Origin: Thermomonas sp.
Lineage (GTDB): Bacteria > Pseudomonadota > Gammaproteobacteria > Xanthomonadales > Xanthomonadaceae
DNA length: 64,000 nucleotides
Reading direction: 5' to 3'
Assembly: GCF_029945965.1 (NCBI RefSeq)
Contig: NZ_JAQSDO010000012.1
Coordinates: 99,263-163,262 of the forward strand
Of the stretch, positions 8,164-16,639 are shown one piece after another (the stretch's first letter is position 1; every line of letters starts with the position of its first letter). The translations under genes were made by a program, and so were the position numbers. The notes under the pieces are model-generated. The model was given only the letters and a program-made list of their open reading frames with translations. It did not search any database and was not told the DNA's origin.

Positions 8164-10251
8164 ATGCGCACTACTGCATTCCGCGCCTGCGATCTCTGCG
8201 AGGCGATCTGCGGACTTGAGTTCGGGTTCGAGGACGATGCGCTGGTGGCGATTCGCGGTGATGCCGCCGATCCCTTCAGCCAAGGGCATATATGCCCGAA
8301 GGGCAACGCGATCATCGATCTGGAAGCTGATCCCGACCGCTTGCGCGTGCCCATGCTGCGAGAGGGTTCACGCTGGCGCGCCATCGGCTGGGATGAGGCA
8401 TTCGCCATTGCCGGTTCGCACTTGGCTGCGATCCAGCAGGCGCATGGCCCGGCGTCGGTCGCCGCCTACCTTGGCAACCCCAATGTGCATCACTTCGGGC
8501 ACATCGCGTATTTGCCGTCCCTGCTGCGCATGCTGCGCACGCCGAACATCTTCAGCGCCTCGTCGGTCGACCAGTGGCCACATCAATTCACCTGCGCGCA
8601 AATGTACGGACACCAGTTCCTGTTGCCGATCCCCGACATCGATCACACCGACTACTTCCTGATGCTCGGCGCCAACCCGATGGCCTCGAACGGAAGCCTG
8701 ATGACCGCGCCTGGATTTCCGCGCCGGCTCAAGGCACTGATGGCTCGCGGCAAGCTGGTCGTGGTGGATCCTCGACACACGGAAACCGCGGCAGTTTCCA
8801 GCCAGCACATCGCGATCCGTCCGGGTGGTGATGCGCTGTTCCTGATCGAACTGTTGAAAGCGCTGTTGGAAATCGGACCGCCACGGTTGGACGGATATGC
8901 AGGTCGCGTGGCCGGATTGGATCGCGTGCTTTCGGAAATAGCGGGCATCGACACGACCTCGCTTGAGGCCGAAACCGGTGTCGCGCCGGCCATCGTGGTG
9001 CAGGTCGCCGCTGAATTCCATGCAGCGCCGCGTGCAGTGGCTTATGGACGCATGGGCGTGTCGGTGCAGCCCTGGGGAACGTTATGCCAGTACCTCTTGC
9101 AGTTGGTGAACCTGGTCACCGGCAACCTGGATCGCGTAGGCGGCTCACTTCCGAACGAACCCGCAATCCCGATCACCGGTCCGGGAACCAACCCGGGCAC
9201 GCGCGGACGCTGGCACAGCCGCGTGCGGGGTCTGCCGGAATTCGCTGGCGAGCTTCCCGTCGCGTGCATGATCGAGGAGATCGCCACGCCCGGTCTTGGC
9301 CAGGTGCGTGCGCTGCTTACCTGCGCTGGCAACCCGGTCCTGTCCACGCCAGATGGACGTGCGCTGGACAACGCCCTAGAAGGGCTCGAATTCATGGTCG
9401 CCATCGACATTTACATCAACGAGACCACGCGCCACGCAGACTTGATCCTGCCGCCGGCATCACCGCTGACGCAGGATCACTACGACTCGATCTTCAACGC
9501 CTTCGCGGTACGACGTGTCGCGCGGCTCAACCGAGCCCTGCATGATCGACCCGAAGGCGAGCGCGCCGATTGGGAAATCATCAACGGCATCGGCGCCGCG
9601 TATTCGGCGTGTGCCGACAAGCAATGGCGTCCGCTGCCGTCACCGCGAGAGCTCATCGACACCGGACTGGCGCGAGGCGACAGTGGGCTGGATATGCAAG
9701 CGCTCGACGCTGCTCCGCACGGTATTGACCTCGGTCCCCTGCGACCGTCATTGCTTGCGCGGCTGCAGACCGCGAGCGGATGCATCGAATGCGCGCCCGC
9801 GCCGCTGATGGATGAGTTGACGCGCTTCGCCGCGCGCGATGTCAGCGATGCCGCCAGTGGTGGCCTGCGCCTGATCGGCCGGCGGCATGTCCGCAGCAAC
9901 AACTCGTGGATGCACAACGCACCACGTCTGGCCAAGGGCAAGCCGCGCCACCAGTTGCTGATGCATCCCGACGACATGGCCGCGCGCGGTCTGTGCGATG
10001 GCGCTCGCGTGTCGGTGCGTTCGCGTGTCGGCGAAATCCACACCGATGTCCAGGCAGATTGCGGGCTCATGCCGGGCGTTGCCTGCCTGCCGCACGGATT
10101 CGGGCATGGACGCCCAGATATCCAGCTGTCGCGCGCGTCGACGTTATCTGGTGAAAGCTACAACGACCTGACGGATCCACTTGCGGTCGAAGGTGGCTGC
10201 GGCAATGCAGCACTCAATGCGTTGCCCATCGAGGTCGAAGCGCTGGTTTGA
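8164..10251 (+). CDS. Molybdopterin-dependent oxidoreductase
   Basis: A 695-residue protein of the DMSO-reductase superfamily. The N-terminal Fe4S4-binding cysteines are C9, C12, C16 and C44 (CDLCEAIC ... GHICPKG). The molybdopterin domain follows (LGANPMASNGS, VVVDPRHTETA) and the C-terminal dinucleotide-binding domain carries HPDDMAARGLCDGARVSVRSR. There is no Tat-type twin-arginine signal, so it is probably cytoplasmic. The sequence around the Mo position lacks an obvious Cys or Sec, so the metal ligand is uncertain. No electron-transfer subunit or cofactor gene is beside it. Formate dehydrogenase-like or an unknown reductase; the substrate cannot be assigned. GGAG precedes the ATG. Confidence 0.85.
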   Translation: MRTTAFRACDLCEAICGLEFGFEDDALVAIRGDAADPFSQGHICPKGNAIIDLEADPDRLRVPMLREGSRWRAIGWDEAFAIAGSHLAAIQQAHGPASVAAYLGNPNVHHFGHIAYLPSLLRMLRTPNIFSASSVDQWPHQFTCAQMYGHQFLLPIPDIDHTDYFLMLGANPMASNGSLMTAPGFPRRLKALMARGKLVVVDPRHTETAAVSSQHIAIRPGGDALFLIELLKALLEIGPPRLDGYAGRVAGLDRVLSEIAGIDTTSLEAETGVAPAIVVQVAAEFHAAPRAVAYGRMGVSVQPWGTLCQYLLQLVNLVTGNLDRVGGSLPNEPAIPITGPGTNPGTRGRWHSRVRGLPEFAGELPVACMIEEIATPGLGQVRALLTCAGNPVLSTPDGRALDNALEGLEFMVAIDIYINETTRHADLILPPASPLTQDHYDSIFNAFAVRRVARLNRALHDRPEGERADWEIINGIGAAYSACADKQWRPLPSPRELIDTGLARGDSGLDMQALDAAPHGIDLGPLRPSLLARLQTASGCIECAPAPLMDELTRFAARDVSDAASGGLRLIGRRHVRSNNSWMHNAPRLAKGKPRHQLLMHPDDMAARGLCDGARVSVRSRVGEIHTDVQADCGLMPGVACLPHGFGHGRPDIQLSRASTLSGESYNDLTDPLAVEGGCGNAALNALPIEVEALV

Positions 10252-10351
10252 AGTGCGCGGCGACTTTTTGCTGCCGGTGCACAGCCATGATCCGACTGTC
10301 GGTTCAGCGAGTCTTCCTCGCCGCCATCATTCAACGGTGCAACGAATTCGT

Positions 10352-12064
10352 TCAGCCTTCCCTGACATCAATAATAATGCTGGCAATGTTGCTGCTTTGC
10401 GTCGAGTCGTAAACCCTGAAGGTGAATTTGTCTTCATTCATCGCATTGGAATGGTGCTGATAAACTAGGCTGGGTGAGCTGCCGGAAAGTTTACCCTGGG
10501 TCGGGCTATCAATAATTTCATAGTCAAACGACGCCCCGGATTGATTGGTGATATCCAGATTTATCGCCACCGAGGCCAAGCGCACCACGGTAATTCGCTG
10601 ATGAATCGCAACCGGGATTTGCTTTACCGGGCGGTACATATCATTGCCGAGGGTTATGCTCCAATCTTTTGAGGTACGAAAGGGCGACGCTGGCAACATA
10701 GCGGAGTTGCTGAGGTTGCAGCCTTCCGGATTGGAGTTGAATGCATAGCGCACCGCGACCGGGTTGGTGATGCCAGCGGCACTTACAATAATGGTTTCGC
10801 CATCAATCACTGCATTTGCGGGGACATACTTAGCGCAGTTGGTATTGCTTGGGTCTGCCTCGGCAATTTCAAACCAACGCAATGCCTCTCCGTCGGTCGT
10901 TTTTAGTCCGCCTTCCGCATGATCAAAAAAAAGACGCAGCTTATCGCCTTCAATTTTAAAGTCGCGAAATAGCGGGCCTGAAAATAACTCGCGGCGCCTA
11001 TAGACTTTCCCAAGGGCCGCAATGGCCAGGCGCTGGCCTACAGGGTGCTTGCGGCGTGGATGGATGTCATCGGCCTCGCCCACATCAATGGCGACGGCCA
11101 TGGCGGTATTGGGGTGGCTCAAGCTTTTCAATTGGGCTTCCTGCAATTCTGCCCATGCACTCCAGGGGTCGGTATTGGTCCTGCCATAATTGGCCAGCTG
11201 CACATAGATGAAGGGAAAGCTGCCCTGGCCCCAACGTTCGCGCCAGTCTTCAATCAACGCGGCTTGCTGGGTCTGGTAGACGCCCGCGCCCCAATGGTTT
11301 TCCTCACCTTGATACCAAACTGCACCGCGCATGGTGTACGGAATGAGCGGTGCGATCATGCCATTGAACAGACTTGATGGCTGGTTATCGTTCCATTCTT
11401 CCTGAATATCGTAGGCGTGGATTGCATTGATTTCCTGGCTCGTCCATTCCTGGATTTTAGTGGCGCCCAGAGAGGCCCACATAATCCCAATCGGCACCTG
11501 CAGTTCTTGATATAGCTCGGTTGCAAAGTGGTAGGCAACTGCGGACCAATTCTTGGCGTGACCGGGTCGGCTGGGCAACCAATTGCAGGCAGGCAGGCTT
11601 GGCTCCACTTTGTCGGAGCGGGTGGTAGGCACTGAAAGAAAGCGAATGTTGGAATTGACTGCGTTAATAATGTGCTCGGTGGCGTCGGTAGAGACTACCA
11701 AGGTCCAGCCCATGTTGGATTGTCCCGAACAAAGCCACACCTCGCCCACCACGACATTGGCGAACGAGAGCTTCTGTGAGCCGGACGTTATCGTCAATGT
11801 CTGGCCTTGGGCAATGGCTTGCATAGGCCTGAGTTTCAACGACCAACTGCCGTCAGCAGCCACTGCGGTGGATTGTTTCTGACCGGCAAAAGCGATTTGA
11901 ACGGAAGCTCCAGGATCGGCTTGGCCCCAGATAACGACCGGAATTTCTCGCTGCAACACCATGTTGTCGTTAAAGACAGATGCTGCAGTCAGTTGACGTT
12001 GATTGATGGCGCGTGATGTCCCTGATCTTAGAATTCTATTCCACTTGAGTCTCATTTTTTCCAT
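10352..12064 (-). CDS. Sialate O-acetylesterase-type SGNH esterase
   Basis: Carbohydrate esterase of about 570 residues. Family motifs: GQSNM with the nucleophilic Ser near residue 116, AVWYQGEEN, and the DIHP block with the catalytic Asp/His. A C-terminal module (from about residue 500) looks like a cadherin/Ig-type beta domain. Members usually act on acetylated glycans outside the cytoplasm, but no signal peptide is visible: the mature-like LTAASVFNDNMVLQ begins about 25 residues after the first ATG. The longest frame starts at a TTG (12184) and adds an AT-rich leader without signal character. The gene is visibly AT-richer than its neighbours, suggesting transfer and perhaps 5' damage. Confidence 0.82.
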   Translation of the reverse strand: MEKMRLKWNRILRSGTSRAINQRQLTAASVFNDNMVLQREIPVVIWGQADPGASVQIAFAGQKQSTAVAADGSWSLKLRPMQAIAQGQTLTITSGSQKLSFANVVVGEVWLCSGQSNMGWTLVVSTDATEHIINAVNSNIRFLSVPTTRSDKVEPSLPACNWLPSRPGHAKNWSAVAYHFATELYQELQVPIGIMWASLGATKIQEWTSQEINAIHAYDIQEEWNDNQPSSLFNGMIAPLIPYTMRGAVWYQGEENHWGAGVYQTQQAALIEDWRERWGQGSFPFIYVQLANYGRTNTDPWSAWAELQEAQLKSLSHPNTAMAVAIDVGEADDIHPRRKHPVGQRLAIAALGKVYRRRELFSGPLFRDFKIEGDKLRLFFDHAEGGLKTTDGEALRWFEIAEADPSNTNCAKYVPANAVIDGETIIVSAAGITNPVAVRYAFNSNPEGCNLSNSAMLPASPFRTSKDWSITLGNDMYRPVKQIPVAIHQRITVVRLASVAINLDITNQSGASFDYEIIDSPTQGKLSGSSPSLVYQHHSNAMNEDKFTFRVYDSTQSSNIASIIIDVREG

Positions 12065-12200
12065 GAATATAGGCTCTGCTTTTTGCTGAATATCTGAAAA
12101 AAATGAAAAATTACTAAAAACATTAAAAACATTGAAGACAGGGTTATCACTGTCAATATCATGAATAGTTATGGCTAGCGGCAAGTGGCCGCGGAGCCAC

Positions 12201-14033
12201 CTATTCCACCGTCACCGACTTGGCGAGGTTGCGCGGCTTGTCGACGTCGGTGCCGCGTGCCAGCGCGGTGTGGTAAGCCAGCAACTGCACCGGGATGGTG
12301 TGCACGATGGGGCTGAGCACGCCGATATGGCGCGGGGTGCGGATCACGTGCACCTGCTTGGAGTCACCGAAGTGGCTGTCGGCGTCGGCAAACACGAACA
12401 TCTCGCCTCCGCGCGCGCGCACTTCCTGGATATTGGACTTCACCTTTTCCAGCAGGCTGTCGTTCGGGGCAATCACCACGACCGGCATGTCCTCGTCGAC
12501 TAGTGCCAGCGGACCATGCTTGAGCTCGCCGGCCGGATACGCCTCGGCGTGGATGTAGGAAATTTCCTTGAGCTTCAACGCGCCTTCCAGCGCGATCGGA
12601 TAGTGCCTGCCGCGGCCGAGGAACAACGCATGCTGCTTCGGTGCGAATTTCTCGGCCCATAGCGCGACCTGCGGCTCCAGGTTCAGCGCGTGCTGCACAC
12701 TGCCGGGCAAGTAGCGCAACTCATCCAGGTAGGCGGCTTCCTGGACTTCATCAATCGCGCCGCGCAACTTCGCCAGTACGCCAGTCAACGCGAACAGTGC
12801 CACCAATTGCGTGGTGAAGGCCTTGGTCGAGGCCACTCCGATCTCGGCGCCGGCACGGGTGAAGAAAACCAGTTTGCTGGCACGCGGAATCGCGCTTTCC
12901 GGCACGTTGCAGATTGAAAGCGTGCGCAGCTGACCCAATGACTTCGCGTATTTGAGCGCTTCCATCGTGTCGAGCGTTTCACCCGATTGCGAAATCGTCA
13001 CGATCAGCTGGTTGGGATTGGCCACCACCTTGCGATAGCGGTACTCGCTGGCGATGTCGACCGCGCAGCGAATCCCGGCGATGTCTTCCAGCCAGTACTG
13101 CGCGGTCAGGCCGGCGTAGTAACTGGTACCGCAGGCGAGGATCTGCACCGAGTCGACATCGCGCAGCAAGGCCTCCGCATCCGCGCCAAACAGCGCCGGG
13201 TCGAATCCGCCAGCAGCGACGATACCTTCGAGGGTGTCACTGATCGCACGCGGTTGCTCGTGGATTTCCTTCTGCATGAAGTGTTGATATGGGCCCAGTT
13301 CCAGCGAGGCCAGCGACACGTCGGACAAGTGGATGTCGCGCTGCACTTCGGCGCCGTCCGCATCGAACACATGCACGGCCTCGCGGGTCAGCGACGCGGT
13401 GTCGCCTTCTTCCAGGAAGATGACCTTGCGCGTGGCGGACAAAATCGCCGAGACGTCCGAGGCAATGAAGTTCTCGCCCTCGCCCAAGCCGATCAGCAAC
13501 GGACAACCCATGCGTGCGGCGACCATGGTCGATGGATCGCGTTTATCGATCACCGCCAGCGCATACGCGCCGTCCAGTTCCTTCACCGCCTGCTGTAGCG
13601 CGCTGATCAGATCGGCGCCCTGTGCACGGTAATAGTGGATCAGGTGGGCAACTACTTCGGTGTCGGTCTGAGATTCAAACTCGTAGCCGAGCGCCTCCAG
13701 GCGCTCGCGCTGCGCCTCGTGATTTTCGATGATGCCGTTGTGCACCAACGCGAGGTCGCCATGGCTGATATGTGGGTGTGCGTTGTGCTCGGTGACGCCG
13801 CCATGGGTGGCCCAACGCGTATGACCGATGCCCAGCGATGCGGTGAAGTGCTCAGCCTGTGCCGCGGATTCCATTGCAGCCACGCGCCCGGTGCGGCGTA
13901 CTCGGCGCACCATGTCGCCATCCACCACGGCAATGCCGGCGGAGTCGTAGCCGCGGTATTCCAGGCGCTTGAGTCCTTCGATCAATAACGGGACCACGTC
14001 ACGGCCTGCGATCGCACCGACGATTCCGCACAT
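12201..14033 (-). CDS. glmS: Glutamine-fructose-6-phosphate aminotransferase (isomerizing)
   Basis: Makes glucosamine-6-phosphate from fructose-6-phosphate and glutamine, the entry step to UDP-GlcNAc for peptidoglycan and LPS. Full length at 610 residues: N-terminal class II glutaminase (Cys2 nucleophile in MCGIVGAI, then [11 protein letters not shown]), followed by two SIS domains ([24 protein letters not shown]) and the C-terminal [11 protein letters not shown]. The ATG is preceded by AGGAA. In many gammaproteobacteria glmS follows glmU directly; here 8 kb of opposite-strand genes lie between them. Confidence 0.97.
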   Translation of the reverse strand: MCGIVGAIAGRDVVPLLIEGLKRLEYRGYDSAGIAVVDGDMVRRVRRTGRVAAMESAAQAEHFTASLGIGHTRWATHGGVTEHNAHPHISHGDLALVHNGIIENHEAQRERLEALGYEFESQTDTEVVAHLIHYYRAQGADLISALQQAVKELDGAYALAVIDKRDPSTMVAARMGCPLLIGLGEGENFIASDVSAILSATRKVIFLEEGDTASLTREAVHVFDADGAEVQRDIHLSDVSLASLELGPYQHFMQKEIHEQPRAISDTLEGIVAAGGFDPALFGADAEALLRDVDSVQILACGTSYYAGLTAQYWLEDIAGIRCAVDIASEYRYRKVVANPNQLIVTISQSGETLDTMEALKYAKSLGQLRTLSICNVPESAIPRASKLVFFTRAGAEIGVASTKAFTTQLVALFALTGVLAKLRGAIDEVQEAAYLDELRYLPGSVQHALNLEPQVALWAEKFAPKQHALFLGRGRHYPIALEGALKLKEISYIHAEAYPAGELKHGPLALVDEDMPVVVIAPNDSLLEKVKSNIQEVRARGGEMFVFADADSHFGDSKQVHVIRTPRHIGVLSPIVHTIPVQLLAYHTALARGTDVDKPRNLAKSVTVE

Positions 14034-14088
14034 GCGCTTTGATTCCTGCTGGGGTCGGCACAGTGTAAGCGAGTGCGTCCTTCGGCGA

Positions 14089-14125
14089 GCGTCCGCACGG
14101 ACGCCGCGAGTGTCCGGGCGGACAC
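14089..14125. promoter_or_regulatory. Tandem palindromes, putative enhancer sites for the sigma-54 regulator
   Basis: Two 16-bp palindromes, GCGTCCGCACGGACGC (14089-14104) and GTGTCCGGGCGGACAC (14110-14125), share the core GTCCG-N2-CGGAC. Their centres are 21 bp apart, two helical turns. They lie about 77 and 98 bp upstream of the transcription start predicted from the -24/-12 promoter, the usual position for NtrC-type activator sites. The likely binder is the regulator encoded at 19412-20752. The second palindrome is followed by TTTTT and could be mistaken for a terminator. Confidence 0.7.
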
Positions 14126-14168
14126 TTTTTATCTTTGATATTTACTTTTAAATCAGATAGTTAGGACT

Positions 14169-14184
14169 TGGCACGGAGATTGCA
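14169..14184 (+). promoter_or_regulatory. Sigma-54 (-24/-12) promoter of the ABC efflux operon
   Basis: TGGCAC-GGAGA-TTGCA matches the RpoN consensus, with GG (14170-14171) and GC (14182-14183) separated by exactly ten bases. Transcription would start near 14195. That rules out the ATG at 14192 as translation start and favours the ATG at 14222. Confidence 0.8.
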
Positions 14185-14221
14185 TTAACACATGCATGAC
14201 CCACACATCCGCCCGACTCGC

Positions 14222-15517
14222 ATGAACAACCGCTCCCGCATCGCCGATACCTCCGGCCAGGACCAGAGGCTCTCGCAGGCCGCGCAAACTGGCTGGCGCC
14301 ACAAGCGCTGGTTGCCCATCGCTGCCGTCGCAATCGCGGTGCTCGCACTGGCTGGATGGGTGATCTCCGGCTGGGCCGGCGGCGGTCGCTCGTTCGATGC
14401 CTCGCGCCTGCGCATCGCCGAGGTCAAGCGTGGCGACCTGGTCCGCGACCTCAGTGCCGATGGCCGGGTGATCGCCGCCAACAGTCCGACCTTGTACGCA
14501 ATCGCCGGTGGCACCGTGGCATTGAAAGTCGTGGCAGGCGATGTCGTGAAGAAAGACCAGCCGCTGGCGGTGATCGACAGCCCCGAACTGCGCAGCCGGC
14601 TCGCCCAGGAGCAGTCGGCCCTGGCCAGCCTGCAGGCCGGGGCGGGCCGCTCGGTGCTGGATGCGCAACTGGTGCAATCGGCCGCGCGCAAGGCGCTGGA
14701 CCAGGCGCAGGTCGAACAAACTGCCGCCAAGCGCGACCTCGACCGTTACCAGCGCGCGTTCGCGGGCGGTGCAGTGGCCCAGGTCGATGTGGCCAAGGCC
14801 CAGGACGACGTGCAGAAAACCGAGATTGGCGTCGCCCACGCACGTTCCGATCTCGGCCTGCAGGGCCGCGGCGCCAGCCTGGACACGCGCAACAAGCAAC
14901 TGCTGGCCGATCGCCAGCGCGCCGTGGTCGATGAATTGCAGCGGCAGGTTGATGCACTCACGCTGCGCGCACCGTTCGATGGTCAAGTCGGCCAGGTGCA
15001 GATCGCGCAAGGCACCAATGTGGTGGCCAATGCACCGATCCTTGGCGTGGTTGACCTGAGCCTGTTCGAAGTCGAGATCAAGGTCCCGGAAAGTTTTGCC
15101 CGCGACCTGGCGATTGGGATGCCGGCGCAGATCACCAGCAACGGCAAGGCATTCCCGGCCAAGGTTTCGGCGGTGTCGCCGGAAGTCGTCAACGGCGAAG
15201 TCAATGCGCGCCTGCGCTTTGATGCCGGCCAGCAGCCGCCGGCGTTGCGGCAGAACCAGCGCCTGTCCGCACGCATCGTGCTGGACACGCGTCGCGACGT
15301 ATTGATGGTCGAACGTGGCCCGTTCCTGGAGCAGGACGGCGGGCGCTTCGCCTACGTGGTCGACGGCAGCAGCGCCGTGCGCCGTCCAATACAGGCTGGT
15401 GCCAGCAGCCTCAACGCAGTGGAAATCATTTCGGGGTTGCAGCCCGGGCAACGCATCGTCGTTTCCGGCAGCGACCAATTCGACAACGCGGAACGCATCC
15501 GCATCTCCGGACTTTGA
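14222..15517 (+). CDS. HlyD/MacA-type periplasmic adaptor subunit
   Basis: Membrane-fusion (adaptor) protein of 431 residues for a tripartite ABC exporter. One N-terminal membrane helix (WLPIAAVAIAVLALAGWVIS), then a barrel-sandwich/lipoyl-like segment (VVAGDVVKKDQPLAVIDSPEL), a long alpha-helical hairpin rich in Ala, Gln and Arg, and beta-barrel domains ending GLQPGQRIVVSGSDQF. First gene of the operon leading to the ATPase, two permeases and probably the regulatory pair. Start set at 14222 because the ATG at 14192 lies before the predicted sigma-54 transcript start; the ribosome site is weak. The outer-membrane partner is not in the window. Confidence 0.85.
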   Translation: MNNRSRIADTSGQDQRLSQAAQTGWRHKRWLPIAAVAIAVLALAGWVISGWAGGGRSFDASRLRIAEVKRGDLVRDLSADGRVIAANSPTLYAIAGGTVALKVVAGDVVKKDQPLAVIDSPELRSRLAQEQSALASLQAGAGRSVLDAQLVQSAARKALDQAQVEQTAAKRDLDRYQRAFAGGAVAQVDVAKAQDDVQKTEIGVAHARSDLGLQGRGASLDTRNKQLLADRQRAVVDELQRQVDALTLRAPFDGQVGQVQIAQGTNVVANAPILGVVDLSLFEVEIKVPESFARDLAIGMPAQITSNGKAFPAKVSAVSPEVVNGEVNARLRFDAGQQPPALRQNQRLSARIVLDTRRDVLMVERGPFLEQDGGRFAYVVDGSSAVRRPIQAGASSLNAVEIISGLQPGQRIVVSGSDQFDNAERIRISGL

Positions 15518-15533
15518 AAAGAGACAACTGACC

Positions 15534-15794
15534 ATGGACAACACGATGAAGACTCGTTCCGCAACGACACACGCCTTGAATACACATGCCGCCGTCATGC
15601 CGCTGCAGACCCATTGGGACTCACGGCAGCTGGCCGACGCAGTGCCGCTGCGGCTGTCGCAGCTGCTCGACTTCAGTGCCGACACGCTGCGCGCATGCGA
15701 CCGCGCAAGCGCCAACGCAGCCGCCATGCACGGCATCCGCAGGAGCACGACCTTCCTGCCGGCTCCTGCACTGACGCTGTTTCGCACCCGCTAA
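15534..15794 (+). CDS. Small hypothetical protein within the ABC operon
   Basis: An 86-residue open frame starting ATGGACAACACG, 16 bases after the adaptor stop and ending 28 bases before the ATPase. It has no signal peptide or membrane helix; the middle (LSQLLDFSADTLRACDRASA) could form an amphipathic helix, and the end is basic. Not recognised. It fills the only gap between two operon genes and keeps normal codon use, which supports expression, but the ribosome site (AGAGAC) is poor. Confidence 0.5.
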   Translation: MDNTMKTRSATTHALNTHAAVMPLQTHWDSRQLADAVPLRLSQLLDFSADTLRACDRASANAAAMHGIRRSTTFLPAPALTLFRTR

Positions 15795-15822
15795 CCAGAC
15801 CCCACTACAAAGGAACCCTCCC

Positions 15823-16551
15823 ATGTTGGACATGCGCCAGGTCACCAAGGTCTACCGTACCGAACTCGTCGAGACACACGCGCTGCGCTCGCTCGACCTG
15901 CAGGTCAAGGAAGGCGAATTCGTCGCCGTCACTGGCCCGTCTGGTTCCGGCAAGACCACCTTCCTCAACATCGCCGGCCTGCTGGAGGGTTTCACCGGCG
16001 GCGAATACTTGCTCGATGGGGTGAACGTCCAAGGCTTGTCAGACGATGCGCGCAGCAAGCTGCGCAACCAGAAAATCGGCTTCATTTTTCAGGGATTCAA
16101 CCTGATCCCCGACCTCAATATCTTCGACAATGTCGATGTGCCGTTGCGCTACCGCGGGATGTCGGCCAGTGAACGCAAATTGCGGATCGAGGATTCACTG
16201 GGACTGGTCGGCCTGAGTTCGCGCATGAAGCACTTCCCCGCCGAACTCTCCGGCGGCCAGCAGCAACGCGCCGCGATCGCGCGCGCACTGGCCGGCAGTC
16301 CGCGCTTGCTGCTGGCGGACGAACCCACCGGCAATTTGGATTCGCAAATGGCGCGCAGCGTGCTGGAGCTGCTGGAAGACATCAACCAGCAGGGAACCAC
16401 CATTGTGATGGTGACCCACGACCCGGAATTGGCCGCACGCGCGCAACGCAACGTGCACATCGTTGATGGCATGGCGACCGATCTGTCGGTCGAACCCAGC
16501 CTGTCCCGCGTCGCGGAAGCCTCGCACCACAGTGAAGCAACGGCCTCGTAG
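15823..16551 (+). CDS. ABC transporter ATP-binding protein, MacB/LolD-like
   Basis: ATPase of 242 residues with Walker A GPSGSGKTT, Q-loop FQGFNLIPDLNIFDNV, signature LSGGQQQR, Walker B LLLADEPTGNLD and the H-loop VTHD. The Q-loop sequence and length place it with the MacB/LolD/FtsE ATPases that drive FtsX-type permeases by mechanotransmission. It powers the two permeases downstream. AAAGGA lies upstream of the ATG. The TAG stop is formed inside the palindromic repeat that begins at 16548. Confidence 0.93.
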   Translation: MLDMRQVTKVYRTELVETHALRSLDLQVKEGEFVAVTGPSGSGKTTFLNIAGLLEGFTGGEYLLDGVNVQGLSDDARSKLRNQKIGFIFQGFNLIPDLNIFDNVDVPLRYRGMSASERKLRIEDSLGLVGLSSRMKHFPAELSGGQQQRAAIARALAGSPRLLLADEPTGNLDSQMARSVLELLEDINQQGTTIVMVTHDPELAARAQRNVHIVDGMATDLSVEPSLSRVAEASHHSEATAS

Positions 16552-16629
16552 AGGCGGGTCTTGACCCGCCTTCGCCAGGATGCATGAAGAAAACAGATCA
16601 AAATCATAGCGGGTCAAGACCCGCTCTAC
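16548..16629. repeat. Paired REP-like inverted repeat (GCGGGTC family)
   Basis: GTAGAGGCGGGTCTTGACCC on the left and GGGTCAAGACCCGCTCTACG on the right are two palindromic units in opposite orientation flanking a 35-base AT-richer spacer. Fills the whole gap between the ATPase and permease genes and provides the ATPase stop codon. Confidence 0.75.
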
Positions 16630-16639
16630 GGAGCCTTCC

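Noticed and set aside
14110-14135. Palindrome followed by TTTTT read as a plus-strand terminator
   Set aside because: No plus-strand gene precedes it, and it forms an evenly spaced pair with the palindrome at 14089 upstream of a -24/-12 promoter, so enhancer sites explain it better.
14153-15787. A 544-codon open frame antisense to the adaptor gene
   Set aside because: Shadow of a well-supported gene on the other strand; no ribosome site and composition typical of antisense frames.
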